From: Pseudoalteromonas shioyasakiensis
Lineage (GTDB): Bacteria > Pseudomonadota > Gammaproteobacteria > Enterobacterales > Alteromonadaceae
Reading direction: 5' to 3'
Assembly (NCBI GenBank): GCA_013391845.1
Contig: CP058414.1
Span: 3,520,501 to 3,584,500 of the forward strand
Length of the DNA stretch: 64,000 nt
The notes under the pieces were generated by a model that saw only the letters and a list, made by a program, of their open reading frames with translations, was not told the DNA's origin and searched no databases. Within the stretch, counting starts at the first letter, position 1. The number at the start of each line of letters is the position of its first letter. Made by a program: the position numbers and the translations under genes. Below are positions 18,997 through 29,255 of this stretch, piece after piece.

Positions 18997-19829
18997 TACC
19001 AATACCCTGTAACAGAAAGATACCAACCTGTTTGATCCTTAGCCCCAGCAATACTTCCTAAGTCTAACCAAGCAGCGGTGACACTAACATACTTATTGGG
19101 AAACCAAGCAACAAACACATCCTGCCAATCTTGCTCCCCTAAGCCAAGATTATTAGACTTTTCCCGATACTCAACACCAACGGCTATTTGATGGGTTAAA
19201 AACACCGCGGTAGACGCTTCAAATAACAACTCTTTATCGCTATCAGGGCCGCCAAAACCTAACAAACCTAGTTGATTAGCATCGCTATAACGAAAAGTGG
19301 TATTCCAAAACCAGTTATACCCAACAAGCGCTCCTAAATGTAATTTACTAGCAGCAAGATAAATATCAGTACCACTGGTGTCTTCTGCGCCTAATAGGTT
19401 AGCGATACTGCCGTCATCCAGTGATTTATGTTGTACACCCAAGCTCAACTGCGGCCATTTACTGTAAACGATATCGCCGTATAAGCGTACTTTTGCCCCT
19501 GTAATTGATTGTTCGATATCGGTATTTAATGCGGGAACTTCGAAGCGTTGCTCTGCGTAACTAAATTCAACGCGATCATAAATATTTAGTTGCGCGCCAC
19601 AAACATCTAAGCTGTAATCACTCACATCAGCGCGACTACAAAAGCCATTTATAGCTATTTCATCATCACTTGCATAGCCTGCAAGCTGTGCCCAAGGAAC
19701 AATACCACCACCCGCACTACCTTCAACCTGGGAGACACCAGGCGTTGCTAATAATTTACCCGATGCTGCGAGCCCTGAACTTGCAAAAGCAAGGCAAATT
19801 AACCCAAACAACCAATTAAGACGCTTCAT
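18996..19829 (-). CDS. DUF3034 outer-membrane-type protein
   Basis: 277 residues with a signal peptide (1-21, ending SGLAAS). The mature part looks like an outer-membrane beta-barrel: alternating hydrophobic strands, many aromatic residues and a C-terminus ending YLSVTGYW. The pattern GGGIVPWAQLAGY near the N-terminus is typical of DUF3034. No function is known for the family. Its start overlaps the end of the GGDEF-EAL gene by 14 bases, and its stop overlaps the haemoglobin start, so the three are translationally coupled. Confidence 0.82.
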   Translation of the reverse strand: MKRLNWLFGLICLAFASSGLAASGKLLATPGVSQVEGSAGGGIVPWAQLAGYASDDEIAINGFCSRADVSDYSLDVCGAQLNIYDRVEFSYAEQRFEVPALNTDIEQSITGAKVRLYGDIVYSKWPQLSLGVQHKSLDDGSIANLLGAEDTSGTDIYLAASKLHLGALVGYNWFWNTTFRYSDANQLGLLGFGGPDSDKELLFEASTAVFLTHQIAVGVEYREKSNNLGLGEQDWQDVFVAWFPNKYVSVTAAWLDLGSIAGAKDQTGWYLSVTGYW

Positions 19830-22131
19830 TGTACACCTCTAACCACTGCAAAAACTGCTCTGATTTTAGTGGTCTACTTAAGTAATAGCCTTGTGCATAA
19901 TCGCATTTATTTTGCACTAAAATATCCAGTGACTCTTTGTTCTCAACGCCTTCCGCTACAACCGAAAAACCCAGCTGGTGACCTAGAGTAACTGTAGATT
20001 GCACTATGTATTGATCTTGTCGTGACTGATCTAATTGCAAAATAAAACACTTATCAAGCTTTAGCTCATCAATCGGTAATGACTTTAAGCGCCCGAGAGA
20101 TGTTTGCCCTACACCATAGTCATCCAACGAGATTTTAACACCCAAGGTTTTGAGGTTTTCGAGTGCCTTAATGCCTTGATCTTCGTTCTCTATCATATCT
20201 CGCTCTGTGAGCTCAATCGTAATTAAACGCCCATTAACATCATGTTTCTCAAGTTGTTTAGCAAGGTGAGAGTAAAAGCTAGGGTATGCAATATCTTGTG
20301 CAGAGACATTAATTGCAGCCTGCATGGTAACACCTTGCTGTTGCCATGCAGCAACTTGAGACACTACGGTTTTCACAACCCAAGAAGTAAGCTCAACAAT
20401 CACCCCCGATTGTTCTGCTAAATCAATAAACAGCTCAGGCGAAACCCACTGACCATCTTTACGCTGCCAACGAATTAATGACTCAACTTTATCAATGCAA
20501 TTGGTTTTAATATTTAGTTTTGGTTGATAGGTCATGAAAAGCTGGCCATCATCATCAACGAGGGCTTGTTTAAGTTCATCGATTATTGCAAGGCGCTCAA
20601 GGTGCTCTTCGTCTTCACCTTCTTGATAATAATGAATAGTTTTATGCTCGCAAGATGCGGTATCAACAGCAATTAACGAGCGACGCATTAAGTCCTCAGG
20701 GCTGACATTTTGTGAAAGGCAATGCACCACCCCAACACTAAAGCGTAAAGTAATATTTAAGCCTTGAATTAAGTAGCCAGCCTGTAACTGAGCAACAAGC
20801 TTCATTACTGCATCTTTAAACTGCTTAGTTTCATCTGCTGGAAGTAAGGTTAAAAATTCATCGCCGCCAATCCGAGCATTCACACCATTATGATGTGCCG
20901 AGTATTCACCAATACGCTCAGCAACTGCTTTTAAACAATCATCACCAATACGCGGGCCTAATTTATCATTGATATGACGAAGACCTCTTATATCTATGGC
21001 AACGAGTGTGTATTCAGCGCCTTCAGCAAACAAGTTCTCCATGTTTTCTAACATCGCAGAACGGGTATAAAAGCCAGTTAATGAATCATGGCTAGCTTGA
21101 AAACTTATTTGCTGTTCACGTTCTTTGATGTCGTTACCCATGTTGTTAAAGGCATCGACTAACGTGGTGATTTCGCTGCTTTGCTTTTTACCTACAAATT
21201 CAGCTTTATAATTGCCACGAGCAAATTGCTGAGCAAGTAAGGTTAGCTTTGAAAGCGGTGTCGTGAGGTTTTTAGCCAAGATACCACTGGTCAATACGCC
21301 TATCACAACCGTAATCGCAGCAAGCACAATAATGGTGAAAAATAGCTGTTCAAACTCACGATAACTCTGGGTTAAATCAGCACTTAACAGCACTGAGACT
21401 ATGTGCCCGGGCAAGGATGGCAGTTCAACCAGTCGATTTCTATAAACCGGCTTTTCACCAAAAATACGTTGCGTTGTCTCGTTATTAAAATGCGCTAATA
21501 CTGAATTAGTTTGAGGTTGCTTGGTTAGTGAGGTCTCTACAACACCATCATCTTCACCAATAAAACTCACATCCATTGTGGTAAGGTTTTTTAGCTCTGC
21601 AGCAACAAGGTCATTAATTTCAAAGCCCACTAAACTGTAGGCAACAGTACGAGGCGCACGTACCGGCAATAAGATAACTTGGTATAGGGTTTGATCAAGA
21701 ACAATAAAATTAGATTGCTCTGCATTAATGAGCAATTCATTCATCAGTGCAGAAAACTCATCAGGTGTATGGTTAAATTCAGTATTTGCAGAGACCAATT
21801 GCCCAGATAAATCAATGAGCAACATCAAATCAGCATTTATTCGACGACTATGGTTATTCAATACACTGCTAATGGTATCAGCATCTTGGGTAGCAATAGC
21901 TTGTTTAAAACCAAAGTCTGCTGTGAGTACCTTTGCAGCCGTTAATAGCAGGCTTTCTTTAGCGCTTAAATATTGCTTAAAAACATTTTCAGCGACATTA
22001 ATATCTTCACGTAACTTTTGATCATTAAACCGATTAGTCGACCACCAAGAGCTCGCTAAACTGACTAAACTAGTTAATAAAACGAGGCTTACGCATAAGG
22101 CTATGATCCGCCCTCTTAAACTATGAATCAT
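19816..22131 (-). CDS. Membrane GGDEF-EAL cyclic-di-GMP enzyme with HAMP domain
   Basis: About 771 residues from ATG 22131; a longer start at 22188 would overlap the upstream gene by 68 bases. Order: membrane helix, periplasmic sensor region of about 215 residues, second membrane helix, HAMP, GGDEF domain with an intact GGDEF motif (residues 422-426) and EAL domain with ESL, ELTERD, DDYGVG and AEGVEN at the expected places. Both catalytic cores look usable, so it could make and break c-di-GMP. No RxxD inhibition site precedes GGDEF. The periplasmic part could sense the state of the cupredoxin encoded just upstream (11-base overlap); that is inference. Confidence 0.92.
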   Translation of the reverse strand: MIHSLRGRIIALCVSLVLLTSLVSLASSWWSTNRFNDQKLREDINVAENVFKQYLSAKESLLLTAAKVLTADFGFKQAIATQDADTISSVLNNHSRRINADLMLLIDLSGQLVSANTEFNHTPDEFSALMNELLINAEQSNFIVLDQTLYQVILLPVRAPRTVAYSLVGFEINDLVAAELKNLTTMDVSFIGEDDGVVETSLTKQPQTNSVLAHFNNETTQRIFGEKPVYRNRLVELPSLPGHIVSVLLSADLTQSYREFEQLFFTIIVLAAITVVIGVLTSGILAKNLTTPLSKLTLLAQQFARGNYKAEFVGKKQSSEITTLVDAFNNMGNDIKEREQQISFQASHDSLTGFYTRSAMLENMENLFAEGAEYTLVAIDIRGLRHINDKLGPRIGDDCLKAVAERIGEYSAHHNGVNARIGGDEFLTLLPADETKQFKDAVMKLVAQLQAGYLIQGLNITLRFSVGVVHCLSQNVSPEDLMRRSLIAVDTASCEHKTIHYYQEGEDEEHLERLAIIDELKQALVDDDGQLFMTYQPKLNIKTNCIDKVESLIRWQRKDGQWVSPELFIDLAEQSGVIVELTSWVVKTVVSQVAAWQQQGVTMQAAINVSAQDIAYPSFYSHLAKQLEKHDVNGRLITIELTERDMIENEDQGIKALENLKTLGVKISLDDYGVGQTSLGRLKSLPIDELKLDKCFILQLDQSRQDQYIVQSTVTLGHQLGFSVVAEGVENKESLDILVQNKCDYAQGYYLSRPLKSEQFLQWLEVYNEAS

Positions 22132-22771
22132 TATCTGCCTTAAACATCTCACCAAACGTATTACGCGGTGCAGGTGCATTTGTTTCAATTGTAATATCAG
22201 CAGCTTGTTCAGTTACAGTGACTGATAATTTTTTATTAATTTCACTTGCTTGATTTGGGTGCCAAATCGTTATATTCGTTGGAACTGTAATATCTTTTAA
22301 TTGTACTTTGCCATCTTGTGCTGTTTTTAGTGTATTAGCGCCATTTGCTACATAGATATAACCCACCATAGAATCGTGAATATTACAGCCTAGGACTACC
22401 ACCCCGGCGTTATCAAATAACTCTGGTTTTTCTGGACGGTCAGCATATAGCTTAATATTGAAAGGTTTAGCGCTGGAAAAAGAATAAACATGATGGCGAA
22501 TATTATCACTATTAGGAAAATCAACAGACTGACCTTGCTGTATTACCAATACATTAGGTGAAAACTGCTTATTAACCTGATCCATCACTGCGACAGGCAA
22601 CTGCGTGTGCACTAAATTTTTATTACCTTGTAATTCAATTACAGCATCGGCTAAAGGCTCACCAAATTGATCTCGAACGGTAAATGAAATATCCGCTGCA
22701 AATACATTCGCAGCGCAGCACATAAATACAAAAGAACATACCGTGCGAGCACAGTGCGCAAAAAACGTCAT
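22121..22771 (-). CDS. Periplasmic cupredoxin-like (methylamine-utilisation type) protein
   Basis: 216 residues with a signal peptide cleaved after about residue 25 (NVFA|ADISF). A plastocyanin-like domain shows a type 1 copper site: DNIRHH (His93/94) and CNIHDSM (Cys129, His132, Met135). A C-terminal carboxypeptidase-regulatory-like beta region follows. Proteins of this kind are annotated methylamine utilisation protein, but no amine dehydrogenase genes are present here. It is the first gene of an operon with the GGDEF-EAL, DUF3034 and haemoglobin genes, suggesting a periplasmic redox or electron-carrier input. Confidence 0.85.
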   Translation of the reverse strand: MTFFAHCARTVCSFVFMCCAANVFAADISFTVRDQFGEPLADAVIELQGNKNLVHTQLPVAVMDQVNKQFSPNVLVIQQGQSVDFPNSDNIRHHVYSFSSAKPFNIKLYADRPEKPELFDNAGVVVLGCNIHDSMVGYIYVANGANTLKTAQDGKVQLKDITVPTNITIWHPNQASEINKKLSVTVTEQAADITIETNAPAPRNTFGEMFKADNDS

Positions 22772-22856
22772 AATTGAACCTTGCTTAGCTTAGTTTGCTA
22801 ATAAGTATAGATTAATCTTAGCTTAAGTTAATGAGAGAAGGTATGAAAAGCAAGAA

Positions 22857-22896
22857 AAAAGCCAAGCAGTTTTACTAGAAAACCAACTTGGCTTTA
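22857..22896 (-). terminator. Terminator downstream of purC
   Basis: AAAGCCAAG and CTTGGCTTT arms around a loop of about 20 bases; on the minus strand the second arm is followed by a T tract (CTTGGCTTTTTTC). It lies about 40 bases after the purC stop. Confidence 0.7.
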
Positions 22897-22937
22897 ATAA
22901 TATTGACTTAGAGCATAACTAAGTTAAAAAACAGCAA

Positions 22938-24044
22938 TTAATCGTGCTTAATTAAGCCGTAATCGTTATCTAATATAGCGATGACTTCACTTCGTGGATC
23001 GCTTGGAATAGTGATTTTTTGCCCAATAATTTTACTCGCAATACCAACGTAGGTATCAGACACTTCAAGCATCACTGATTCTGGCAAGGTGTAGTCTTTA
23101 GCAAGCTGCTCACGCTCGCCCATACGGTCTTTATTTAATAACACATCGCTGTCTGGCACGTTATTAATTAATAACTGGCGGAAACCCTCTTTTGAGTTTT
23201 CAATGATTTTACCGTCACGGTAAGCTGGGCCATCCCAAATACGTGATGAATCAGGCGTGCCCACTTCATCAATGTAGATAAGCTTATCTGAACCATCAAT
23301 GTCTTCAACATAACCAAATTCAAATTTAGTATCGACAAAGATTTGGTCTAGCTGTGCAAGTTCATCACTAATCAGCTTGAAGCCTTCAACAAGTAATTGC
23401 TCATATTTAGCAACATCATCTTCAGACTTAAAGTTAAAAACAGCTAAGTTATTCGTGATGTTTTCACGGGTAATGTTCACATCATCTACTTCAGGAATGT
23501 CAGCAACACCTGTGATAATGCCTTTTGTTGATGGCGTGATTAACACTTCATCTAGCTTTTGATTCGCAGCTAAGCCCTCTGGTAAATCAATACCGCAGAA
23601 ATTACGGGTGCCTTTTGCATAATCACGCCACATGCTGCCAGTAATATATTGGCGCGCAATAGCTTCTACTTTTACAGTGCTTGCTTTACGTACAATCCAT
23701 ACATAAGGATGAGGAATATCAACGATATGATTACCAGCAAGACCTGCTTTATCAAATAACTTAAACCAATGAGATGCCACTGAGTTTAATGCAATGCCTT
23801 TACCTGGCACACCATTTAAACCGTTTTCACCTTGCCAAATACAATCAAACGCAGAAATACGGTCAGAAATAACCATAATAGCTAGCTCAGTTCCTTTTGG
23901 AACTTGATAACCTTTTTCATTAATTAAACGAGCGCTGTCTTCATCAGTTAACCAATAAACTGAACGCACTTTACCGCTGTGTACTGCACCTTTAGTACGG
24001 ATCGGTAAATCATCGTTTACGTCTAAAACTTTATAGCTAGTCAT
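22938..24044 (-). CDS. purC: Phosphoribosylaminoimidazole-succinocarboxamide synthase (long form)
   Basis: Joins CAIR and aspartate to form SAICAR in purine synthesis. 368 residues from ATG 24044, the longer form found in Vibrio and Alteromonadales rather than the ~237-residue E. coli type. Motifs are [14 protein letters not shown], the SAICAR signature [10 protein letters not shown] and TPSTKG. The start is chosen by the ribosome-binding site GGAG seven bases upstream (CGGAGATAGC before ATG); an upstream in-frame ATG at 24068 has none. It is divergent from the glycerophosphotransferase gene. Confidence 0.95.
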   Translation of the reverse strand: MTSYKVLDVNDDLPIRTKGAVHSGKVRSVYWLTDEDSARLINEKGYQVPKGTELAIMVISDRISAFDCIWQGENGLNGVPGKGIALNSVASHWFKLFDKAGLAGNHIVDIPHPYVWIVRKASTVKVEAIARQYITGSMWRDYAKGTRNFCGIDLPEGLAANQKLDEVLITPSTKGIITGVADIPEVDDVNITRENITNNLAVFNFKSEDDVAKYEQLLVEGFKLISDELAQLDQIFVDTKFEFGYVEDIDGSDKLIYIDEVGTPDSSRIWDGPAYRDGKIIENSKEGFRQLLINNVPDSDVLLNKDRMGEREQLAKDYTLPESVMLEVSDTYVGIASKIIGQKITIPSDPRSEVIAILDNDYGLIKHD

Positions 24045-24110
24045 GCTATCTCCGAAAGTATTTGGCATGCTCTTGTGAGCACATGTATGGGATTGGGGTT
24101 ATGGCCGCCT

Positions 24111-24139
24111 ATAATAATCTAGACGCCTTGAAAGCTCAA
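24111..24139 (-). promoter_or_regulatory. Probable sigma-70 promoter of purC
   Basis: Minus strand: -35 TTGAGC (24139-24134), 17-base spacer, -10 TATTAT (24116-24111). No PurR-type palindrome is obvious near it. Confidence 0.5.
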
Positions 24140-24207
24140 TCATTGCCCGATTATCTACTTACAATTGACCGCACCAAATACAATAAAAACTTAATTATTC
24201 TGCAATT

Positions 24208-24237
24208 TTGCTGTCATAAACAATATTTCGTTATAAT
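24208..24237 (+). promoter_or_regulatory. Probable sigma-70 promoter of the glycerophosphotransferase gene
   Basis: -35 TTGCTG (24208-24213), 18-base spacer, perfect -10 TATAAT (24232-24237). The message would start a few bases before the ribosome-binding site AGGAGG and a TTG start codon. Confidence 0.6.
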
Positions 24238-24261
24238 ATTGCCTCGCAATAGGAGGTTTTC

Positions 24262-25335
24262 TTGGATTACTTAGCAGCTACAAAAGAAAAAAAATACTTA
24301 ATGTATATTTCGCAAAACTATTCGTACGCGATTTTGCGCCCATTACAACGGGAGATTTTAGCGCGTGGCGGTGAGGTTAAGTGGTTTTTAGAGGGTGATG
24401 AAGTAAATAAGCATTTCTTGCATCCAGATGAATCTAGTTTAGAAACTATAGAAGATGTCATCCAGTGGCAGCCGAATATTTCATACATCCCAGGAAATGT
24501 CATCCCTAACTTTATACCCGGAAAAAAAGTAGCTGTCTTTCATGGATTTAACTCTGGAAAACTAAATAGAAAAGGGTACGAAGATCATTTTAATATTAGA
24601 GGCTGCTTTGACCTATATTGTACACAAGGCCCTAATACAACTTCTAGATTTGAGGAACTAGCTGAAAAGCATGGTTTCTTTTTAACTAAAGAAACAGGTT
24701 GGCCTACTCTAGATCCATTATTTTCAAAAATAGACAACAATCCATACGTAGATGAAGGCGATAAAAGACAAACTCTTTTAATTTGTTCAACTTTTTCTCG
24801 AAATCTCTCTCTAGCACCTAAATTATACGAACAAATTAAAGCATACAGTGAGCAAGGTAAGTGGCGAATTTTAATGCAATTCCACCCAAAAATGCCAAGC
24901 GAGCTTGTTGATAAATACAAGGCTCTACAAAACGAAAATCTAACCTTTGTAGAGACAGATAATGTATTACCGCTGTTGCAAGCGGCGGATGTCATGCTGT
25001 GTGATACTTCCTCTATATTGCTTATGTTTATCTTACAAAGAAAACCTGTCGTGACTTTTTGTAACCAAGCACCTGGAGAACACCTTATAGATATCACTGA
25101 TGCCGATAAGCTAACTGAGGCAATTGATTATGCTTTCACACGACCACCTGAATTAATGGCTAAAATTGAACACTTTTGCCAACAGTTACACCCGTATCAG
25201 GACGGCTTATCGAGTCAACGTGTACTTGCTGCAAGCAATGAATTACTATTGAGCAATCCAGCACTTAAGCCAAAACCACGTAATTTTATTCGTAACTTTA
25301 AAATGCGTAGAAATTTAAATTACTGGCGATGGTAA
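24262..25335 (+). CDS. CDP-glycerol glycerophosphotransferase family protein (second copy)
   Basis: 357 residues. Same family as the gene at 17425: VAVFHGFNSGK, LLICSTFSRN, the MQFHPKMP motif and MLCDTSSILLMFILQRKPVVTF. The two are clearly diverged, so this is not a recent duplication. The start is TTG 24262, supported by AGGAGG nine bases upstream; the C-terminus is basic (RNFKMRRNLNYWRW). Predicted to transfer phosphoglycerol or a similar CDP-alcohol unit to a glycan. The ABC transporter genes follow 16 bases later and may share its message. Confidence 0.82.
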   Translation: MDYLAATKEKKYLMYISQNYSYAILRPLQREILARGGEVKWFLEGDEVNKHFLHPDESSLETIEDVIQWQPNISYIPGNVIPNFIPGKKVAVFHGFNSGKLNRKGYEDHFNIRGCFDLYCTQGPNTTSRFEELAEKHGFFLTKETGWPTLDPLFSKIDNNPYVDEGDKRQTLLICSTFSRNLSLAPKLYEQIKAYSEQGKWRILMQFHPKMPSELVDKYKALQNENLTFVETDNVLPLLQAADVMLCDTSSILLMFILQRKPVVTFCNQAPGEHLIDITDADKLTEAIDYAFTRPPELMAKIEHFCQQLHPYQDGLSSQRVLAASNELLLSNPALKPKPRNFIRNFKMRRNLNYWRW

Positions 25336-25351
25336 CAATTGATAGGTCGTT

Positions 25352-26036
25352 ATGATCACGCTTGCAAACGTGCTATTCAAGTGGCACACAAAACAACCTG
25401 AGCCAACGATCAATATTACTGAATTACATATTGATCAAGGCGAACATGTTTTTCTTCACGGCCCGAGTGGTTGTGGTAAATCAACGTTATTATCACTGCT
25501 CGCTGGTGTTACAGTGCCAACACAAGGGAGTATTGAACTCCTCGGTAAAGCGATAAACCAATTTAATAATAGTAAACGAGATCGTTTTCGTGCCGATCAT
25601 ATAGGCTACATTTTTCAAAACTTTAATTTACTCCCTTATTTATCGCCTATTGAAAATGTGACCTTGGGGTGCCAGTTTTCAAAGCAAAGGCAAAAAAAAG
25701 CATTAGAAAATAGTACAACAATAACAGCAGAGGCAAGCCGCTTACTCAGCGCTCTAGGACTAAACGATACCCTGCAACATCAAGCTGTTGCTGAGCTTAG
25801 TATTGGTCAGCAGCAAAGAGTTGCCGCAGCACGAGCCTTTATTGGCAGCCCTGAAATTATCATTGCAGATGAACCAACTTCAGCACTCGACACGCAAAAT
25901 CGCCAAGCTTTTGTAAAGTTGTTATTTGAGCAAGCAAGTGCGGCTAACAGCACGCTGGTGTTTGTTAGCCATGATGAAACTCTACAAACACTATTTAGCC
26001 GTAGTATCAGCCTTGTCGATTTACAAGGAGGTACAC

Positions 26037-26050
<14 letters not shown>
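25352..26050 (+). CDS. ABC transporter ATP-binding protein (LolD/MacB-type; Zrg-like)
   Basis: 232 residues with all ATPase elements: Walker A GPSGCGKST (37-45), Q-loop FQN (88-90), signature LSIGQQQR (149-156), Walker B IIIADEP (169-175) and H-loop His207. It belongs to the small-substrate/lipoprotein exporter-like class that pairs with MacB-type permeases. It overlaps the permease start by 14 bases. With the histidine-rich permease and the DUF3299 protein downstream, the set resembles the zinc-related Zrg system of Vibrio; that link is inference. Confidence 0.93.
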
Positions 26051-27323
<1,273 letters not shown>

Positions 27324-27331
27324 GGAATGTT

Positions 27332-27820
27332 ATGCCGTTTTTTCGAAAATTCGTCGCTTTAGTCGCATTATTCGTGTGTGTAGCTGCTAATGCTGGCGCT
27401 CCAAAAGAAATCTTCTGGGAAGATTTAATTCCAAAAGGTCATGTACAAATCGACACTCAAGCACAAGCAAACCATGAAGGTAGCGAGCAAAACTGGGTTC
27501 AACCTGACCTTGATGCGCCAGTAGTTAAAGAACTTGATGGTAAATCAGTGAGTTTACCAGGCTTTGTTGTACCACTTGAAGGTGACAGCGAAGTGATCAC
27601 TGAATTTTTACTCGTACCTTATTTCGGCGCATGTATTCATGTACCGCCGCCACCGCCAAATCAAATTGTGCATGTCACCATCAAAGGCGGTGTACCAATC
27701 GAGAGCCTATACGATGCGATTGTAGTGACAGGTGTTATCAGCACAGAAACTTGGTCTGGTGACATTGCTCAAGTTGGCTACAAGATGAAAGCGGTGGGTG
27801 TAGCACCATTTGAGTTATAA
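27332..27820 (+). CDS. DUF3299 periplasmic protein
   Basis: 162 residues with a signal peptide (1-21, ending AANA). The family pattern is plain: LDGKSVSLPGFVVPLEGD, then FLLVPYFGACIHVPPPPPNQ. The CIHVPPPPP segment offers a Cys-His pair that might bind metal. It follows the permease by eight bases, clearly in the same operon, with a terminator after it. DUF3299 proteins commonly accompany this kind of ABC transporter; their molecular role is not known to me. Confidence 0.88.
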   Translation: MPFFRKFVALVALFVCVAANAGAPKEIFWEDLIPKGHVQIDTQAQANHEGSEQNWVQPDLDAPVVKELDGKSVSLPGFVVPLEGDSEVITEFLLVPYFGACIHVPPPPPNQIVHVTIKGGVPIESLYDAIVVTGVISTETWSGDIAQVGYKMKAVGVAPFEL

Positions 27821-27822
27821 AC

Positions 27823-27854
27823 TTTAAAGAGCATGCTTTAGCATGCTCTTTAAA
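27823..27854. terminator. Bidirectional terminator
   Basis: A 14-bp perfect stem, TTTAAAGAGCATGC (27823-27836) with GCATGCTCTTTAAA (27841-27854), loop TTTA. It lies between the DUF3299 gene (+) and the efflux lipoprotein gene (-). Confidence 0.85.
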
Positions 27855-29255
27855 TTAATCAACCACCTTTTCTTTTTCTAATTCCTGTTCGCTCAATTCA
27901 TACCATCCGCCACCAAGAGCTTTATAGAGGGTTGCTAAGCTTTGTAAGCGATCATTTTTGGCTTGTGATAAGGCGATTTCTGCCGAAAATAACTGACGCT
28001 GCGCATCCATTAAATCAAGGGAACTGGCAACACCATTGCTATACCTAAGACGTGCTAATCGATAGTAATCTTGACTACTGAGCACCAAACTCCGTTGCGC
28101 ATCATAGCTTTGCTCTGCCGACTGATAATTAGATAGCTGATTGCTCACTTCTTGCAGTGCCACCAGCACTGTTTTTTGATATTTAATACTGGCCTGGTAT
28201 GCCCGCTGTTCCGCTACCGTTAAATTTGCCTGATTGCGTCCCATATTGAATATTGGCATTAACAACTCTGAACCTAACAGCCAAACCTGCGAATTACTGG
28301 CGAGCAAATCACTAAAATCAGTACTTTCACTGCCAAGTTCAGCATACAAATTAAGTTTTGGAAATAACGCTGCTTTTGCGACACCAATCTCAGCCATTGC
28401 CGCTTGCCATTGATACATTGCTTGCTGCACATCTGGCCTGCGTTTTAGAAGCTCGCTAGGTAACCCTGTTGGTAGTTGCTTAGGAAGGGTTTGCACAGAT
28501 AACTCATTGCCACCTTGCACATCGGCATTGGCATCACCAATTAAAAACTTCAACTGATTAGTAATGCGCCTTTCATTATGCTGCAAAGGTGGGATTTTAA
28601 CCTTCGCTGATTCAAGTTCAACTTCAGCTTGGCGCTGCTCTAGCCCAGAAATAATGCCGCCCTTCTTGCGAATACGCGCAATTTCAAGCTCTTTCTCGCG
28701 AAGTTTAATTGTACTCAGGCTGATCTTTAATTGCTCTTCAACTTCTTTGAGGGCAAAAAACTGCTGCGCTACATCAGCAATCAAGGCTAACTGCAACGCA
28801 GTTCTAGCTTGTTCTTGGCTATAATAATTTGCCAGTGCGGCTTCGCTTGCGCGTCGGTTGCTGCCAAATAAATCTAGCTCCCAGCTTAAGTAACCTTTTA
28901 AGTCAAACGTGTTTTCTGGACTGCTATTAAGCTCTTCTTCCCGCTCCGAGGTGAGACCTACATTCACATCAGGCCATAAGGCTGCATCAGCAATCCGATA
29001 CCGAGCACGCGCTTCAATAATTTTCGATTGTGCAATTAACATATCTTGATTATTGATCAGCGCTTGGCTAATCAGCTTTTGCAAATGAGGGTCGCTATAA
29101 ATTTGCTTCCAGCCTGCTAAAGCCTCCGACTGAGGCGTAGCTGTTATCCCCATAAAATTAACAACTTCACTATGTTCAGGTACTTCAAAATCAGGCCCTA
29201 CAGCACAACCTTGAATGCAAGCGAAACAAAGCAATGGCAACAGTTTATGCATCAA
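27855..29255 (-). CDS. Outer-membrane efflux lipoprotein (NodT/OprM family)
   Basis: 466 residues. Lipoprotein signal with lipobox IQGC (about residues 14-17), then two OEP-type repeats: GWKQIYSDPHLQKLISQAL early and VGLTSEREE, GAALFPKLNL-like (AKAALFPKLNLYAELG) and LDLMDAQRQLFSAE late. It forms the trimeric outer-membrane channel of the pump encoded upstream. Its start overlaps the RND gene end by 11 bases. Length and motifs are normal. Confidence 0.95.
   Translation of the reverse strand: MMHKLLPLLCFACIQGCAVGPDFEVPEHSEVVNFMGITATPQSEALAGWKQIYSDPHLQKLISQALINNQDMLIAQSKIIEARARYRIADAALWPDVNVGLTSEREEELNSSPENTFDLKGYLSWELDLFGSNRRASEAALANYYSQEQARTALQLALIADVAQQFFALKEVEEQLKISLSTIKLREKELEIARIRKKGGIISGLEQRQAEVELESAKVKIPPLQHNERRITNQLKFLIGDANADVQGGNELSVQTLPKQLPTGLPSELLKRRPDVQQAMYQWQAAMAEIGVAKAALFPKLNLYAELGSESTDFSDLLASNSQVWLLGSELLMPIFNMGRNQANLTVAEQRAYQASIKYQKTVLVALQEVSNQLSNYQSAEQSYDAQRSLVLSSQDYYRLARLRYSNGVASSLDLMDAQRQLFSAEIALSQAKNDRLQSLATLYKALGGGWYELSEQELEKEKVVD

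Noticed and set aside
24062..24274. 70-residue open frame between purC and the transferase gene
   Set aside because: It covers the promoters of both divergent genes, has no ribosome-binding site and shows no protein-like pattern.
25926..26036. N-terminal extension of the ABC permease
   Set aside because: It overlaps the ATPase gene and has no membrane or signal character. ATG 26037 has AAGGAGG upstream and begins with the expected MacB-type N-terminus.
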